Assembly (NCBI GenBank): GCA_025459145.1
Contig: JALORD010000003.1
Location: 1 to 37,405 of the forward strand
Length of the DNA: 37,405 nt
Direction of reading: 5' to 3'
Source of the DNA: Pirellulaceae bacterium
Lineage (GTDB): Bacteria; Planctomycetota; Planctomycetia; Pirellulales; Pirellulaceae
In this document: positions 24,307 to 32,746 of the stretch, piece after piece
Position numbering within the stretch: position 1 is the first letter of the stretch
How the letters are laid out: every line of letters begins with the position of its first letter
Made by a program: the position numbers and the translations under genes
The notes under the pieces: model-generated
The model's database searches: none
What the model was told of the DNA's origin: nothing
What the model saw: the letters and a program-made list of their open reading frames with translations, nothing else

Positions 24307-25119
24307 CTACTGACGAGGTGCCGGCTGACCGCGTTCGGTGGGCGATGCGTCGCTGCACAGTACCAGCGTCGCCTGAGGCACTTCGATCGCCACGGCTGCC
24401 GAATATCCAGCCAACAAATCAGGAGCCGCGAGCGTCCAGCGGCGGGGGGCTTGCTCATCTTGCTTAATCGCCAAGAGTGCGGCCGCCTCACCCGGGCCAA
24501 GCGACACATCGAAGTCCGCCAGAGGAATCGCGAATCCGTCGCCGCACGCTTTGATGAATGCCTCTTTTCGGGACCAAGCAGAAAAAAACGCGGCGAGCCG
24601 ATCCTCGGGCGGCAGGCTGTAATAAGCCCGCTGCTCTGCGGGCGAGAACCGGCGGACGAGCAAGTCCCGGTCGTCGATCGCGCGATGTCGTTCGAGATCC
24701 ACTCCTAACCGCAGTCCGCAGGCGATTGCCAGGAGCGCCCAGCCACCGCTGTGCGAGATGTTGAACGAGAGCCCGCTGCGGGCCGATTCCCCGCTGAGTT
24801 GCGGTTTGCCCGCCGATGAGTAGCGAAACTGAATCGCGGCAGCCGGTATCTCCAGGTAGCTCGACAGGACATTCCGGACCCAGGATCGACACGCGACATA
24901 CCGCTGCCGGTCGAGCGCCCGGCGGAAGGTACTCGCCCGCAGCCGTTCGTCGCCGGCCAGCAGCGACCACTCCCGGTGGCCCGGCATCGTCCCCTGCGCT
25001 AGCGGCTGCAGGTACAAGTGGACTTCGCGTTCCACTGGGAATCGCACAAGCGGCCTTTTGTTTGGAGAAGTCGCAAACGTACTCGCATACGCCGCCTGGC
25101 CTACAAAACAGGACCTCAC
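24307..25119 (-). CDS. 4'-phosphopantetheinyl transferase (Sfp-type)
   Basis: A 270-residue Sfp/AcpT-superfamily enzyme that transfers the phosphopantetheine arm of CoA to a serine on carrier proteins. Motifs: LSFNISHSGGWALLAIA at 117-132, GVDLE (Asp141, Glu143; Mg ligands) and WSRKEAFIKACGDG (182-195, with Glu186 and Lys190). The longer Sfp type (over 220 residues), rather than the 120-residue AcpS type, suggests use on acyl, peptidyl or polyketide carrier proteins. No carrier protein or synthase gene is in the window. The start is GTG at 25117-25119, overlapping the stop of the aminotransferase gene by 3 bases (GTGA), so it is translationally coupled to it. Confidence 0.9.
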   Translation of the reverse strand: MRSCFVGQAAYASTFATSPNKRPLVRFPVEREVHLYLQPLAQGTMPGHREWSLLAGDERLRASTFRRALDRQRYVACRSWVRNVLSSYLEIPAAAIQFRYSSAGKPQLSGESARSGLSFNISHSGGWALLAIACGLRLGVDLERHRAIDDRDLLVRRFSPAEQRAYYSLPPEDRLAAFFSAWSRKEAFIKACGDGFAIPLADFDVSLGPGEAAALLAIKQDEQAPRRWTLAAPDLLAGYSAAVAIEVPQATLVLCSDASPTERGQPAPRQ

Positions 25120-26312
25120 TGCAAAACTGCTGCAATTGCCGTCGTCAGCGGGTCAATATTCTGTTCGGTAATTCCTGCGACGTTGATCCGCCCGCCGTTT
25201 CCTACGACGTACACCGAGTGCTTCGTGCGCAGTTCGTCCACCTGCAAGTTCGAGAGCCCCGAGAACGAGAACATCCCTTTCTGGCTCCCCAGAAAGCTGA
25301 AATCCAGCTGCGGGGCTTTGGACTTCATCGTACGCACGAAGAGTTGCCGCATCGCGTGGATCCGCTCGCGCATGGCCGCGAGTTCCGTCTCCCAGTCGCT
25401 CCGCAACTCGCGGTCTGACAGCACCGTGGCGACGATCGCCGCCCCATGCGTCGGCGGATTGCTGTAGTTCGTCCGAATCGCGACCCGCAGTTGGCTGAGG
25501 GCCCGCTCGGCGGATTCCGGCGAGTCCGCCACGAGCGTCAGCGCTCCGACTCGCTCGCCGTAGAGCCCGAAATTTTTCGAGTACGAACTGCAGATCAAGA
25601 GTTCCTTTCCAGGCCGAGCGAGCGCCGCGAGGCCCGCAGCGTCCTCGACGAGCCCATCGCCGAACCCCTGATAGGCAAAGTCGACGAGCGGCAAGAGGCC
25701 CCGCTCGTGCACCACCGCGGCGATTTCTTGCCACTGCTCGGGCGTGGGATCGATTCCGGTTGGATTGTGGCAACAGGCATGCAGCAGAACGACGTCACCC
25801 CGCGGGATTTCGCCGAGGGCCGCCAGCATCGCGGGAAAATCGAGCGCCTGATTCGCCCCGTCGATGTAGGCATAGCTCTGCACACCCAGACCAGCGGCGG
25901 CAAAAATCGCCGGATGGTTGGCCCAGGTCGGCTTGCTGTGCCAGACCGTGGCGTGCGGGAAGTGTTTCCGCAGGAAATCCGCCGCCACGCGAAGCGCGCC
26001 GGTTCCTCCGGGCGTTTGTGCCGTCACCGCCCGCCGGCTGGATTGAATTTCGTGCGCTGAGCCAAAGAGCAACTCCTGCACGCGGGCAGCGTATTCGGGA
26101 TGCCCTTCGATCGGCAGGTAGCCCTTGTTCTGCTCCGCGTCGAGCAGGCGGCGTTCCGCCTCTTTGACCGAGCGGAGGATGGGCGTACTCCCCGCCGCGT
26201 CCTTGAAGACGCCAACGCTCAGATTGATCTTGCGCGGGTTCGGGTCTTTGCGAAATGCCTCGGTGAGGCCCAGAATTGAATCGGGAGGGGCAAACGCCAA
26301 CGAGTCAAACAT
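25116..26312 (-). CDS. Aspartate/aromatic-amino-acid aminotransferase (class I)
   Basis: A 398-residue PLP aminotransferase of the AspC/TyrB (subgroup I-alpha) type. It begins MFDSLAFAPPDSILGLTEAFR, has KINLSVGVFKDAAGSTPIL, KGYLPIEGHPEYAARVQELL, TPGGTGALRVAADFL, CCHNPTGIDPT and the PLP motif SYSKNFGLYGERVG (Lys246). It transfers amino groups between aspartate or aromatic amino acids and 2-oxoglutarate. The ATG at 26310-26312 is a normal start for the family. The stop overlaps the phosphopantetheinyl transferase start. The gene is divergent from inositol-3-phosphate synthase across about 200 bases. Confidence 0.92.
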   Translation of the reverse strand: MFDSLAFAPPDSILGLTEAFRKDPNPRKINLSVGVFKDAAGSTPILRSVKEAERRLLDAEQNKGYLPIEGHPEYAARVQELLFGSAHEIQSSRRAVTAQTPGGTGALRVAADFLRKHFPHATVWHSKPTWANHPAIFAAAGLGVQSYAYIDGANQALDFPAMLAALGEIPRGDVVLLHACCHNPTGIDPTPEQWQEIAAVVHERGLLPLVDFAYQGFGDGLVEDAAGLAALARPGKELLICSSYSKNFGLYGERVGALTLVADSPESAERALSQLRVAIRTNYSNPPTHGAAIVATVLSDRELRSDWETELAAMRERIHAMRQLFVRTMKSKAPQLDFSFLGSQKGMFSFSGLSNLQVDELRTKHSVYVVGNGGRINVAGITEQNIDPLTTAIAAVLQ

Positions 26313-26514
26313 GGAAATCCTGCCCCCCAGCGGGGGCGAAAGCCGCGGTGCGAAACAAGCCGGTGTTGCTACTCGCGTGCGAGCCGCGGTCGCTGGACAC
26401 CTGCAATCAACGCTATTATCCTAGCCAGATTGGCCGTAGCCCCAAGAGCCCCTCCTGCCGCTGCGGCGTCCCGCCTCCATCCCTCTCCGCCCTTTCCGCA
26501 GGTTAGCAACCCTG

Positions 26515-27738
26515 ATGGCTCGTCGAAAACTCGGTGTTTGGCTCATAGGTTCCAAGGGCGGTGTCGCAACGAGCGTAACGGTAGGCCTCGTCGCCTTGAA
26601 AAAAGGGCTCACGACGGACCAGGGGCTGGTGACGCAGCTCCCCCAGTTCGCCGGACTGGACCTAGCCCCCTGGGGCGACTTTACGCTTGGTGGCCACGAG
26701 ATTCGCGAGACGACGCTCCACGCCGAGGCCCAGCGGCTGGTGGCTGGCAATAACGCCTTGAGCGGCGATCTGGTGGCCCGCTGCAAGAGCGAACTCGATA
26801 AGATCGACCGGGCGACCCGACCGGGAACGCTCGTCAACGTGGGGAGCGCGATCGAGGCCCTGGCCGATCCCGCGGTCCGAAAACTGCGCGAAAGTCCCCG
26901 CACGGCAATCGAACGTCTGCAAGCCGATCTCAAGGAATTTGCCGCGGCGAACCATCTCGATCAGGTAATCGTCGTCAATCTGGCCTCGACCGAGCCCCCG
27001 GTTGACGAAACCGCGCTCCCGACCCGCTGGAAAGAACTCGAGAAACTACTCGACAAACCGCGCCGTTGCCCGCTGGCGGCCAGTTCGCTGTATGCCATTG
27101 CGGCGCTCGATTTGGGTTATCCGTTCGTTAACTTCACGCCGTCGATCGGCTCGGCCCCCATCGCCATTCGCGAACTGGCCCTCGACCGCGATACGTGCCA
27201 CATGGGGCACGACGGCAAGACCGGCGAAACGCTGCTCAAGAGCGTCCTGGCCCCGATGTTCGCCGCCCGCAATCTGCAGGTGCAAAGCTGGGTGGGGCAC
27301 AACATCTTCGGCAATCTGGACGGCAAGATCCTCGACGATCCCCACAACAAAGAGACCAAAGTCCGCAGCAAAGACCGCCTGCTCCACAAGATTCTCGGCT
27401 ATTCGCCCCAAACGCTCGTTAGCATCGAGTACATCGAAAGCCTTGGCGACTGGAAAACCGCGTGGGACCATATCCACTTCCGCGGCTTTCTCGGCACGCC
27501 GATGGTCCTGCAATTCACCTGGCAGGGGTGCGATTCGCTCCTGGCGGCTCCGCTGGTAATTGACTTGGTCCGGCTGACGGAACTGGCCCACCGCGTCGGC
27601 GACCGGGGGCTCTTGTCGTTCCTGGCGAGTTTCTTCAAAAGTCCGCTGGGGGTCGATGAGCACGATTTCGTGCGGCAGTTTCAGATGCTCGAAGCATGGG
27701 CGGCGAAGCACTTGCCCGCGACACAGGCCGCAAGTTGA
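26515..27738 (+). CDS. ino1: Inositol-3-phosphate synthase
   Basis: A 407-residue enzyme of the myo-inositol-1-phosphate synthase family, which converts glucose-6-phosphate to inositol-3-phosphate with NAD. The N-terminal Rossmann loop is GVWLIGSKGGVATS (7-20). Later motifs are VNLASTEPPVD, FTPSIGSAPIAI, GHDGKTGETLLKSVLAPMF (from 231) and NLDGKILDDPHNKETKVRSKD, with the Lys/Asp-rich active-site region. The product is the precursor of inositol lipids and of inositol-derived solutes. No inositol monophosphatase gene is adjacent. A possible TATTAT -10 lies near 26414. The hairpin at 27744-27777 follows the stop. Confidence 0.9.
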   Translation: MARRKLGVWLIGSKGGVATSVTVGLVALKKGLTTDQGLVTQLPQFAGLDLAPWGDFTLGGHEIRETTLHAEAQRLVAGNNALSGDLVARCKSELDKIDRATRPGTLVNVGSAIEALADPAVRKLRESPRTAIERLQADLKEFAAANHLDQVIVVNLASTEPPVDETALPTRWKELEKLLDKPRRCPLAASSLYAIAALDLGYPFVNFTPSIGSAPIAIRELALDRDTCHMGHDGKTGETLLKSVLAPMFAARNLQVQSWVGHNIFGNLDGKILDDPHNKETKVRSKDRLLHKILGYSPQTLVSIEYIESLGDWKTAWDHIHFRGFLGTPMVLQFTWQGCDSLLAAPLVIDLVRLTELAHRVGDRGLLSFLASFFKSPLGVDEHDFVRQFQMLEAWAAKHLPATQAAS

Positions 27739-27743
27739 CCAAG

Positions 27744-27777
27744 GGCGAGCGGGACCAGTTGCGAGATCCCGCTTGCC
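27744..27777. terminator. Possible terminator hairpin after inositol-3-phosphate synthase
   Basis: An 11-base stem (27744-27754 with 27767-27777, one G-T pair) and a 12-base loop, starting 6 bases after the stop codon. No T-run follows, so the call depends on position and stem strength. Confidence 0.5.
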
Positions 27778-27805
27778 GCTCTCGCGGGGATCGCCACCTC
27801 CCCCC

Positions 27806-27811
27806 TATAAT
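27806..27811 (+). promoter_or_regulatory. TATAAT -10 box upstream of the oxidoreductase-like gene
   Basis: TATAAT lies 82 bases before the ATG at 27894 and 29 bases after the hairpin that closes the previous gene. No matching -35 is seen at 16-18 bases. Confidence 0.35.
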
Positions 27812-27893
27812 TGGCATCCTTGTCGATCTAAGGGACGAGACCGCTCGGCGGCCATCGTAGGCGAGCGCGGTCCACTCGGTTCTCAGGTAACTC

Positions 27894-28922
27894 ATGAAAC
27901 TTCGCGCTGGCATCATCGGCTTGGGAGAATCCTGGGAAACCCGCCATCGTCCCGCTCTCCGAGCCTTGTCGGATCGGTTTGAGGTCCGGGCCGTGTGCTG
28001 CGAGGTGGCCCATCTGGCCCAGCAGGCCGCTCGCGACTTTCACGCGGTCGAAGTCGACGGATTCCGGGCCCTGTGCGCCCGCGACGATGTCGACGTCGTG
28101 CTAATTCTCTCGCCCGAGTGGTACGGCCTCTTGCCGGTGCTGGCCGCCTGCGATCACGGCAAGAGCGTCTATTGCGGGGCGGCGCTCGATATTGAAGATC
28201 CCACGCAAGCCAACCTGCTCAAGACACGCGTGCAGCAGGCGGGAATCGCGTTCATGGCCGAGTTTGCCCAAAGGCTGGCCCCCGCGACGCTCCGGCTGAA
28301 GGAATTGATCGCCACGCGCCTCGGCAAGGCGAAGCTCCTGTTCTGTCACCGCCGTTCGTCGGTGTCGCCAGGCGGTTCGCCACGGCGGCCGACGCGGTAC
28401 TGCCCGACGATGCTCCGCGAAATGATCGAGCAGGTCGACTGGTGCCGCTATGTCGTCGGCGAAGAACCCACATCAGTCGTCGGCATCGAGCATGCCTGCA
28501 CGGAAATGCGAGACGGCGATGACTACCAGATGATGAGCCTCGATTTTTCGCAGCAAGGGGAACTGGGGACTGGCGCTATTGCGCAGATCAGTTGCGGCCG
28601 CTATTTGCCGACCGCCTGGCCCGAAGCGGTTGCGTTTCGCCCACCTGCCGCGCTACAGGTCTGCTGTGAGCGGGGCGTGGCGTTTATCGATCTGCCGGCG
28701 ACGCTCACCTGGTTCGACGAGGCGGGCCGGCACATGGAATCGCTCGACAGCGAGCGCCCCGTCGGCGAACGGCTGCTGATGCAGTTCTACCGGGCGGTGA
28801 CCAGCCTCGTCCGCAAAACGAGCGACATGTCTGACGCCTATCGCGCTCTGATGCTCACGCTGGCCGCCCGGCAGAGCTTTGCCGAAGGACGAAGAATCGA
28901 CGTCCGTCCGCAGAACGACTAG
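27894..28922 (+). CDS. Gfo/Idh/MocA-family protein lacking the EKP lysine
   Basis: A 342-residue protein with the two-domain fold of the Gfo/Idh/MocA oxidoreductases. The dinucleotide loop is GIIGLGESWETRHRPAL (6-22), close to G-x-G-x-x-[WH]. The family normally has an EKP motif near residue 95 whose lysine is catalytic; here that position reads CGAALDIEDP (94-103), so no Lys is present. The later DxxxH catalytic segment is also replaced (LREMIEQVDWCRYVVGEEP). The protein may bind NAD(P) without classical sugar dehydrogenation, or act as a regulatory or isomerase-like relative. It stands alone on the plus strand. TATAAT lies upstream. Confidence 0.78.
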   Translation: MKLRAGIIGLGESWETRHRPALRALSDRFEVRAVCCEVAHLAQQAARDFHAVEVDGFRALCARDDVDVVLILSPEWYGLLPVLAACDHGKSVYCGAALDIEDPTQANLLKTRVQQAGIAFMAEFAQRLAPATLRLKELIATRLGKAKLLFCHRRSSVSPGGSPRRPTRYCPTMLREMIEQVDWCRYVVGEEPTSVVGIEHACTEMRDGDDYQMMSLDFSQQGELGTGAIAQISCGRYLPTAWPEAVAFRPPAALQVCCERGVAFIDLPATLTWFDEAGRHMESLDSERPVGERLLMQFYRAVTSLVRKTSDMSDAYRALMLTLAARQSFAEGRRIDVRPQND

Positions 28923-28951
28923 CGGTCCCTACGCGGTCTGTTGCTCGAACG

Positions 28952-31900
28952 CTACTGCGAGGGATCGGTGGGCTCAGAAACAGGCTCAGCAGGCTCGCGA
29001 ATGGCCCTCAGCTCGTGCATCCCGATCTCGACGATCGTCCCGGCAGTCAGGTGCGGCCACAACTGGCTGTCGGAGAGCATCCGCCCTTCCAGCAAGGTGT
29101 AATAGTCGGCGTTTTCCGCGCGGATTCCCTGCAGCCACACTCGCTCGACGGCCGCGCCGCGCATCAGCTCACAGGCGAATTCGAGGTGGGGCGGATTTCC
29201 TTCGAACAGGTCGTCGACCAACTTGGCCCGCGCCTCGCGGCGGGCCGGTGGTGGAAGCAAGTTCAGATCGCCACGCCGCGTGCGGTCTGTGTCGAAGACT
29301 TCCAAGTCGTACAACTCGGCCCCGGAACCTCTCGCCAAGAATTCGCCCCGGCGGAGTTCTTCCATGGTCTCCTCTTTCATCGTCGCCAGCCTGTGGTGAC
29401 CGTTTCGATACCCACCGATCGCGACGATAGAGTTCTCGCCCCACTCGGGTGAACGGGCCCACTCGCAAACAAGGCGGCAGGCCCATGTTTCCAGAATCTC
29501 TCCGCGCAGTCCAGGCGCGGGACGCGGGAAATCGATCGCGATCCAGCTCCCTGCCTGGTCACACGCGGCGCTCAGCTCGGCCGACAGACCTTTAGCGGCG
29601 GGATGGCAATCTTGGTACGGAGCCGCGCCAAAAGTGACGATCATCGTGCCGCGCGAGGTCGCCAAGCGGAAGCTTGCTGCGCTGGATCCTACCGCCCGCG
29701 GGATCGGTACGGCGTCGACATCGGTGCTGGCGGCCTGCATAAGGTCATTCTCTAACGCCGCCGCCGTCGGAAAAGGAACAAAGTCCCGCAGCCAGAGGAC
29801 CAGCCGACCCGAACCAACCTCGTACGGAACGGGAAGGGTCCACCCCCGACGCACATCCGCCAGCTCCAGCGACATCAGCAGGGACTCTAGCTCGGGATCA
29901 TGATGCAAACCGCTCGCCAGCAAACTTTCGACAAGCGTCTCGTCTTCGAGCAATTCTCGCAGCGCTTCGAAGTTTCGCTCGGCAAGCAGAACCATCACTT
30001 GCGGCGTCCGATCGCCGCGCTCTTGCTGGACGCGTGCGGCCAGTTCGCGGGCTTCGTCGAACTGCCCGACGCGCAGCTGTGCCCGAACGGTATTCGCGAA
30101 CAGCTGCGGGTCGAATCCCACGCCCTTATGGAATGCTTCGTCGATCTGCGGGCGCGCGGCCTCTAAAAAGTCGTAGTACTTCCCTAACTCAAAGAGTGCC
30201 AGCAAACGCCGCGACTTTTGCGTGGACAGATTCGCCGCCGCGGGCAATTCCGCCAGTCGCAGCAGCTTGCGCCATTCTCCGCGGGATTCCAACTGACTGG
30301 CGATCTGCACAAACGTCCCCTCGCGGTCGTCTGCCTGTTGCAGGGCCTCGTGCATTTCCCCCGCCTCGACCAGATAGTGATTCCTCAGCCAGGCTAAGTC
30401 GAACTCCTCGCCGCCGGCCCGCTTCGCCCGCGCGAGCGCCTCGGCTGCTTCGCCATACGCCTCCCGACCGGCAGCCTCAAGCGCGAGGTAGTAGTCGATC
30501 CACGCATCGTTTGGCTGATGCAGCCGGTGTTCAGTGATTAGTTCCCGCAGTGCCGGCCAGGCCTCGTCCTGGTGGCATACGCCGGCCAGCGCGTGAAAGA
30601 CTTCGGAAGTTCGTCCCAGTTTGTGGTAGCTCGGCAGCATGTTGCCGCGCCGATAGCCGGCCTCTGCGCGCCTTTCTGTGATCTGCTGGCTCAGCCATTC
30701 GTCAGCGTCCTTGCCAGCCGCCTGCTCAAAGCACACCTCCGCCTCGGCCCACCGGTGGGCGCGGAGCAGGATGATTCCCGCGTAATAGTCTCCCCGCGGA
30801 TCGGCGGGCATACATTCCCGATAGGCGGCAATCACGGGACCGAATTTGTCGAGGTCGCTAAATTCCCATTGATACTCGAGTTCTTCCTCCAGATCGTTCG
30901 CCAAGAGTTCAAACGATTCCTTTGGATCGGCGGCGGCCCGGAAGGCTTGGCCCCCTTGGCCGAGGTCCACCATCGTCCGCAGGTACCGATTGAAATAGGC
31001 CTCTTGTTTGGCCGGCAGCCATTCCAGTTGGCTGGCTTTCAGGAAACGATCAGCTGCGGCTTCATACTCTTCGAGCGATTCCAGCAGCGCTCCCTCGAGC
31101 GACAGATCGAGGGCCGAGCCAGGAGCTTCCTGATGCACGAATTGGATAAGCCACTCGTGGGCTGCATAACGATCGAACGTCAGGGCGTTCTCAGCATATC
31201 GGCGAGCCTTCTCCTGCGGCTCGCGCGAGCGAAGCAGCACTTCCCGCAGGGCAGGAAACTGCCCTCGGCGGGCCAAGCGCAGGAACTCGTCGAGAGCTTC
31301 GTCGCAGTCGGGCGCCTTTTGCAGAACACGGAGCCATTTCTCGGCGGCCTCCTCCGGACGCTTCAGGTGCTCGAGCGCGCGGGCCAGCTCTGCCAATGCA
31401 TCGGGTGTTTCCCCCACGAGGTTGGCATACTCTTGGGCCGCTGCCAACGACTGCTCGAACTGATTCAGGTTCCGCGCCGCTTGGGCTCGCACGAGATACA
31501 CACCGGCGCACTCTTCTGGACGCTCTACCTGCTGGCACATCCGCAGCGCGTCCCGGGGTTCGTTTTGCCAGAAGAATTGCCACGCCAGATCGAGCCGCGT
31601 GAGGTCGTGCACCAGTTCGGGCTGCGGGAGATCGGCCACGGCGAAGAGCGGTTGGCCGGGCAGAGTCGACCCGTATGACGAGTCCGCACGCACGTAGCGC
31701 GGCCCCGCGAGATGTGTTTCACTGACCGCGTCGATGGCCTCGTACAACCGCGTGTAGTTGTATTGATTCGGGTCGGCGGCGATCGCGTCCGACATCGCCC
31801 AGCTCCCGGCGAGCGACTGGCCGTAGTCGATCCGATCGTAGTCGAAGAGACGCCACTGACGCCCGCTCCGCGCCAGCCACCACCGATAGACGTACAACTG

Positions 31901-32650
31901 CTCATCGTAGCCTTCGTCGAGCGTGTAGACCAGCAAGTGATCGTCTCGCTTCCCGCGCTCGACGCGCAGGATCGACAGCCTCCCCGCCAGTTCCAGCGGC
32001 GTCAGTTCATAATCGAGGCGGCTCTTAATGCGCGAACTGCGGAACGAACGATCCGCTTGCGCCACCGGATGCGCGGCGATCCGCTGCACGAGCAGATTCA
32101 GATCGACGCACTTCCGCCAGGACTCTTCGTCTCCTGAATGAAGTGCGCTCTCGAGCCGCGCGAAAAAGCGCTGTAAATCGCGCCTTTCCGCCCCGGAACA
32201 GCCCGGTTCGCTGGCTGCCATCGCTTGCGAGATATTCTCCAGCCGCTCAGCGGGCGTCTCCCAGTGTTCGACTAGATTATCCGGTCCTGCCGCGCCGTTT
32301 TGCTTCGAGGCGAGAATCGTCGCCAAGCCCCAGATCCCTACGGTAAAGACCGCCACCAAGACGAAAAACGCCAGAAAGACGAGCACTTTCGTGCCGAATG
32401 CTCCCCGGCTGGGCGAACCGCCCCGGGGCATAGCTTCCTGCAATGGAGTGGGGGAAAACGAGCGACCGGACACTGGAGGGGCTCCATCGAAGAGCGTGTC
32501 AAACCCCCCACGATTATTGGTCGATCCCTGGCCGATTGCAAACGGGTTGTCGACGGGTCTGCAATGTCCCCAACGCGACCAACCACGGGCCCACCGTGTG
32601 GTGCGAGGAGGTGCGAGAACTCGCCGCAGTCCGGGCTCGACGTCTTCCAA
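28952..32650 (-). CDS. Large membrane-anchored TPR-rich protein
   Basis: A protein of up to 1,232 residues of unknown function. After a Ser/Gly/Pro-rich N-terminus there is one membrane span at about 89-113 (VLVFLAFFVLVAVFTVGIWGL). Residues about 350-900 are dominated by TPR-like helical pairs: AGVYLVRAQAARNLNQFEQSLAAAQEYA, DALAELARALEHLKRPEEAAEKWLRVLQ and others, with weak 34-residue periodicity. The C-terminal third contains no motif I recognise. The start is uncertain: TTG at 32648-32650 is the first possible codon, while the first ATG is at 32431 (residue 74). The TTG reading keeps a conserved-looking DNPFAIGQG segment. It is divergent from a HEAT/PDZ gene. Topology suggests the long C-terminal part lies outside the cytoplasm. 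Confidence 0.7.
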   Translation of the reverse strand: MEDVEPGLRRVLAPPRTTRWARGWSRWGHCRPVDNPFAIGQGSTNNRGGFDTLFDGAPPVSGRSFSPTPLQEAMPRGGSPSRGAFGTKVLVFLAFFVLVAVFTVGIWGLATILASKQNGAAGPDNLVEHWETPAERLENISQAMAASEPGCSGAERRDLQRFFARLESALHSGDEESWRKCVDLNLLVQRIAAHPVAQADRSFRSSRIKSRLDYELTPLELAGRLSILRVERGKRDDHLLVYTLDEGYDEQLYVYRWWLARSGRQWRLFDYDRIDYGQSLAGSWAMSDAIAADPNQYNYTRLYEAIDAVSETHLAGPRYVRADSSYGSTLPGQPLFAVADLPQPELVHDLTRLDLAWQFFWQNEPRDALRMCQQVERPEECAGVYLVRAQAARNLNQFEQSLAAAQEYANLVGETPDALAELARALEHLKRPEEAAEKWLRVLQKAPDCDEALDEFLRLARRGQFPALREVLLRSREPQEKARRYAENALTFDRYAAHEWLIQFVHQEAPGSALDLSLEGALLESLEEYEAAADRFLKASQLEWLPAKQEAYFNRYLRTMVDLGQGGQAFRAAADPKESFELLANDLEEELEYQWEFSDLDKFGPVIAAYRECMPADPRGDYYAGIILLRAHRWAEAEVCFEQAAGKDADEWLSQQITERRAEAGYRRGNMLPSYHKLGRTSEVFHALAGVCHQDEAWPALRELITEHRLHQPNDAWIDYYLALEAAGREAYGEAAEALARAKRAGGEEFDLAWLRNHYLVEAGEMHEALQQADDREGTFVQIASQLESRGEWRKLLRLAELPAAANLSTQKSRRLLALFELGKYYDFLEAARPQIDEAFHKGVGFDPQLFANTVRAQLRVGQFDEARELAARVQQERGDRTPQVMVLLAERNFEALRELLEDETLVESLLASGLHHDPELESLLMSLELADVRRGWTLPVPYEVGSGRLVLWLRDFVPFPTAAALENDLMQAASTDVDAVPIPRAVGSSAASFRLATSRGTMIVTFGAAPYQDCHPAAKGLSAELSAACDQAGSWIAIDFPRPAPGLRGEILETWACRLVCEWARSPEWGENSIVAIGGYRNGHHRLATMKEETMEELRRGEFLARGSGAELYDLEVFDTDRTRRGDLNLLPPPARREARAKLVDDLFEGNPPHLEFACELMRGAAVERVWLQGIRAENADYYTLLEGRMLSDSQLWPHLTAGTIVEIGMHELRAIREPAEPVSEPTDPSQ

Positions 32651-32746
32651 CCGTTACAATTCCGGCTCACGATTCTATCGACACGCATCCCCCAAGGGGC
32701 GTACTATGATTGGTGCGGCTCGAATCCACAGCAGGGAGCACCGTCG

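Noticed and set aside
30572-31678. Plus-strand frame opposite the TPR gene
   Set aside because: The translation is repetitive Leu/Arg/Gly and the TPR helices on the other strand are convincing.
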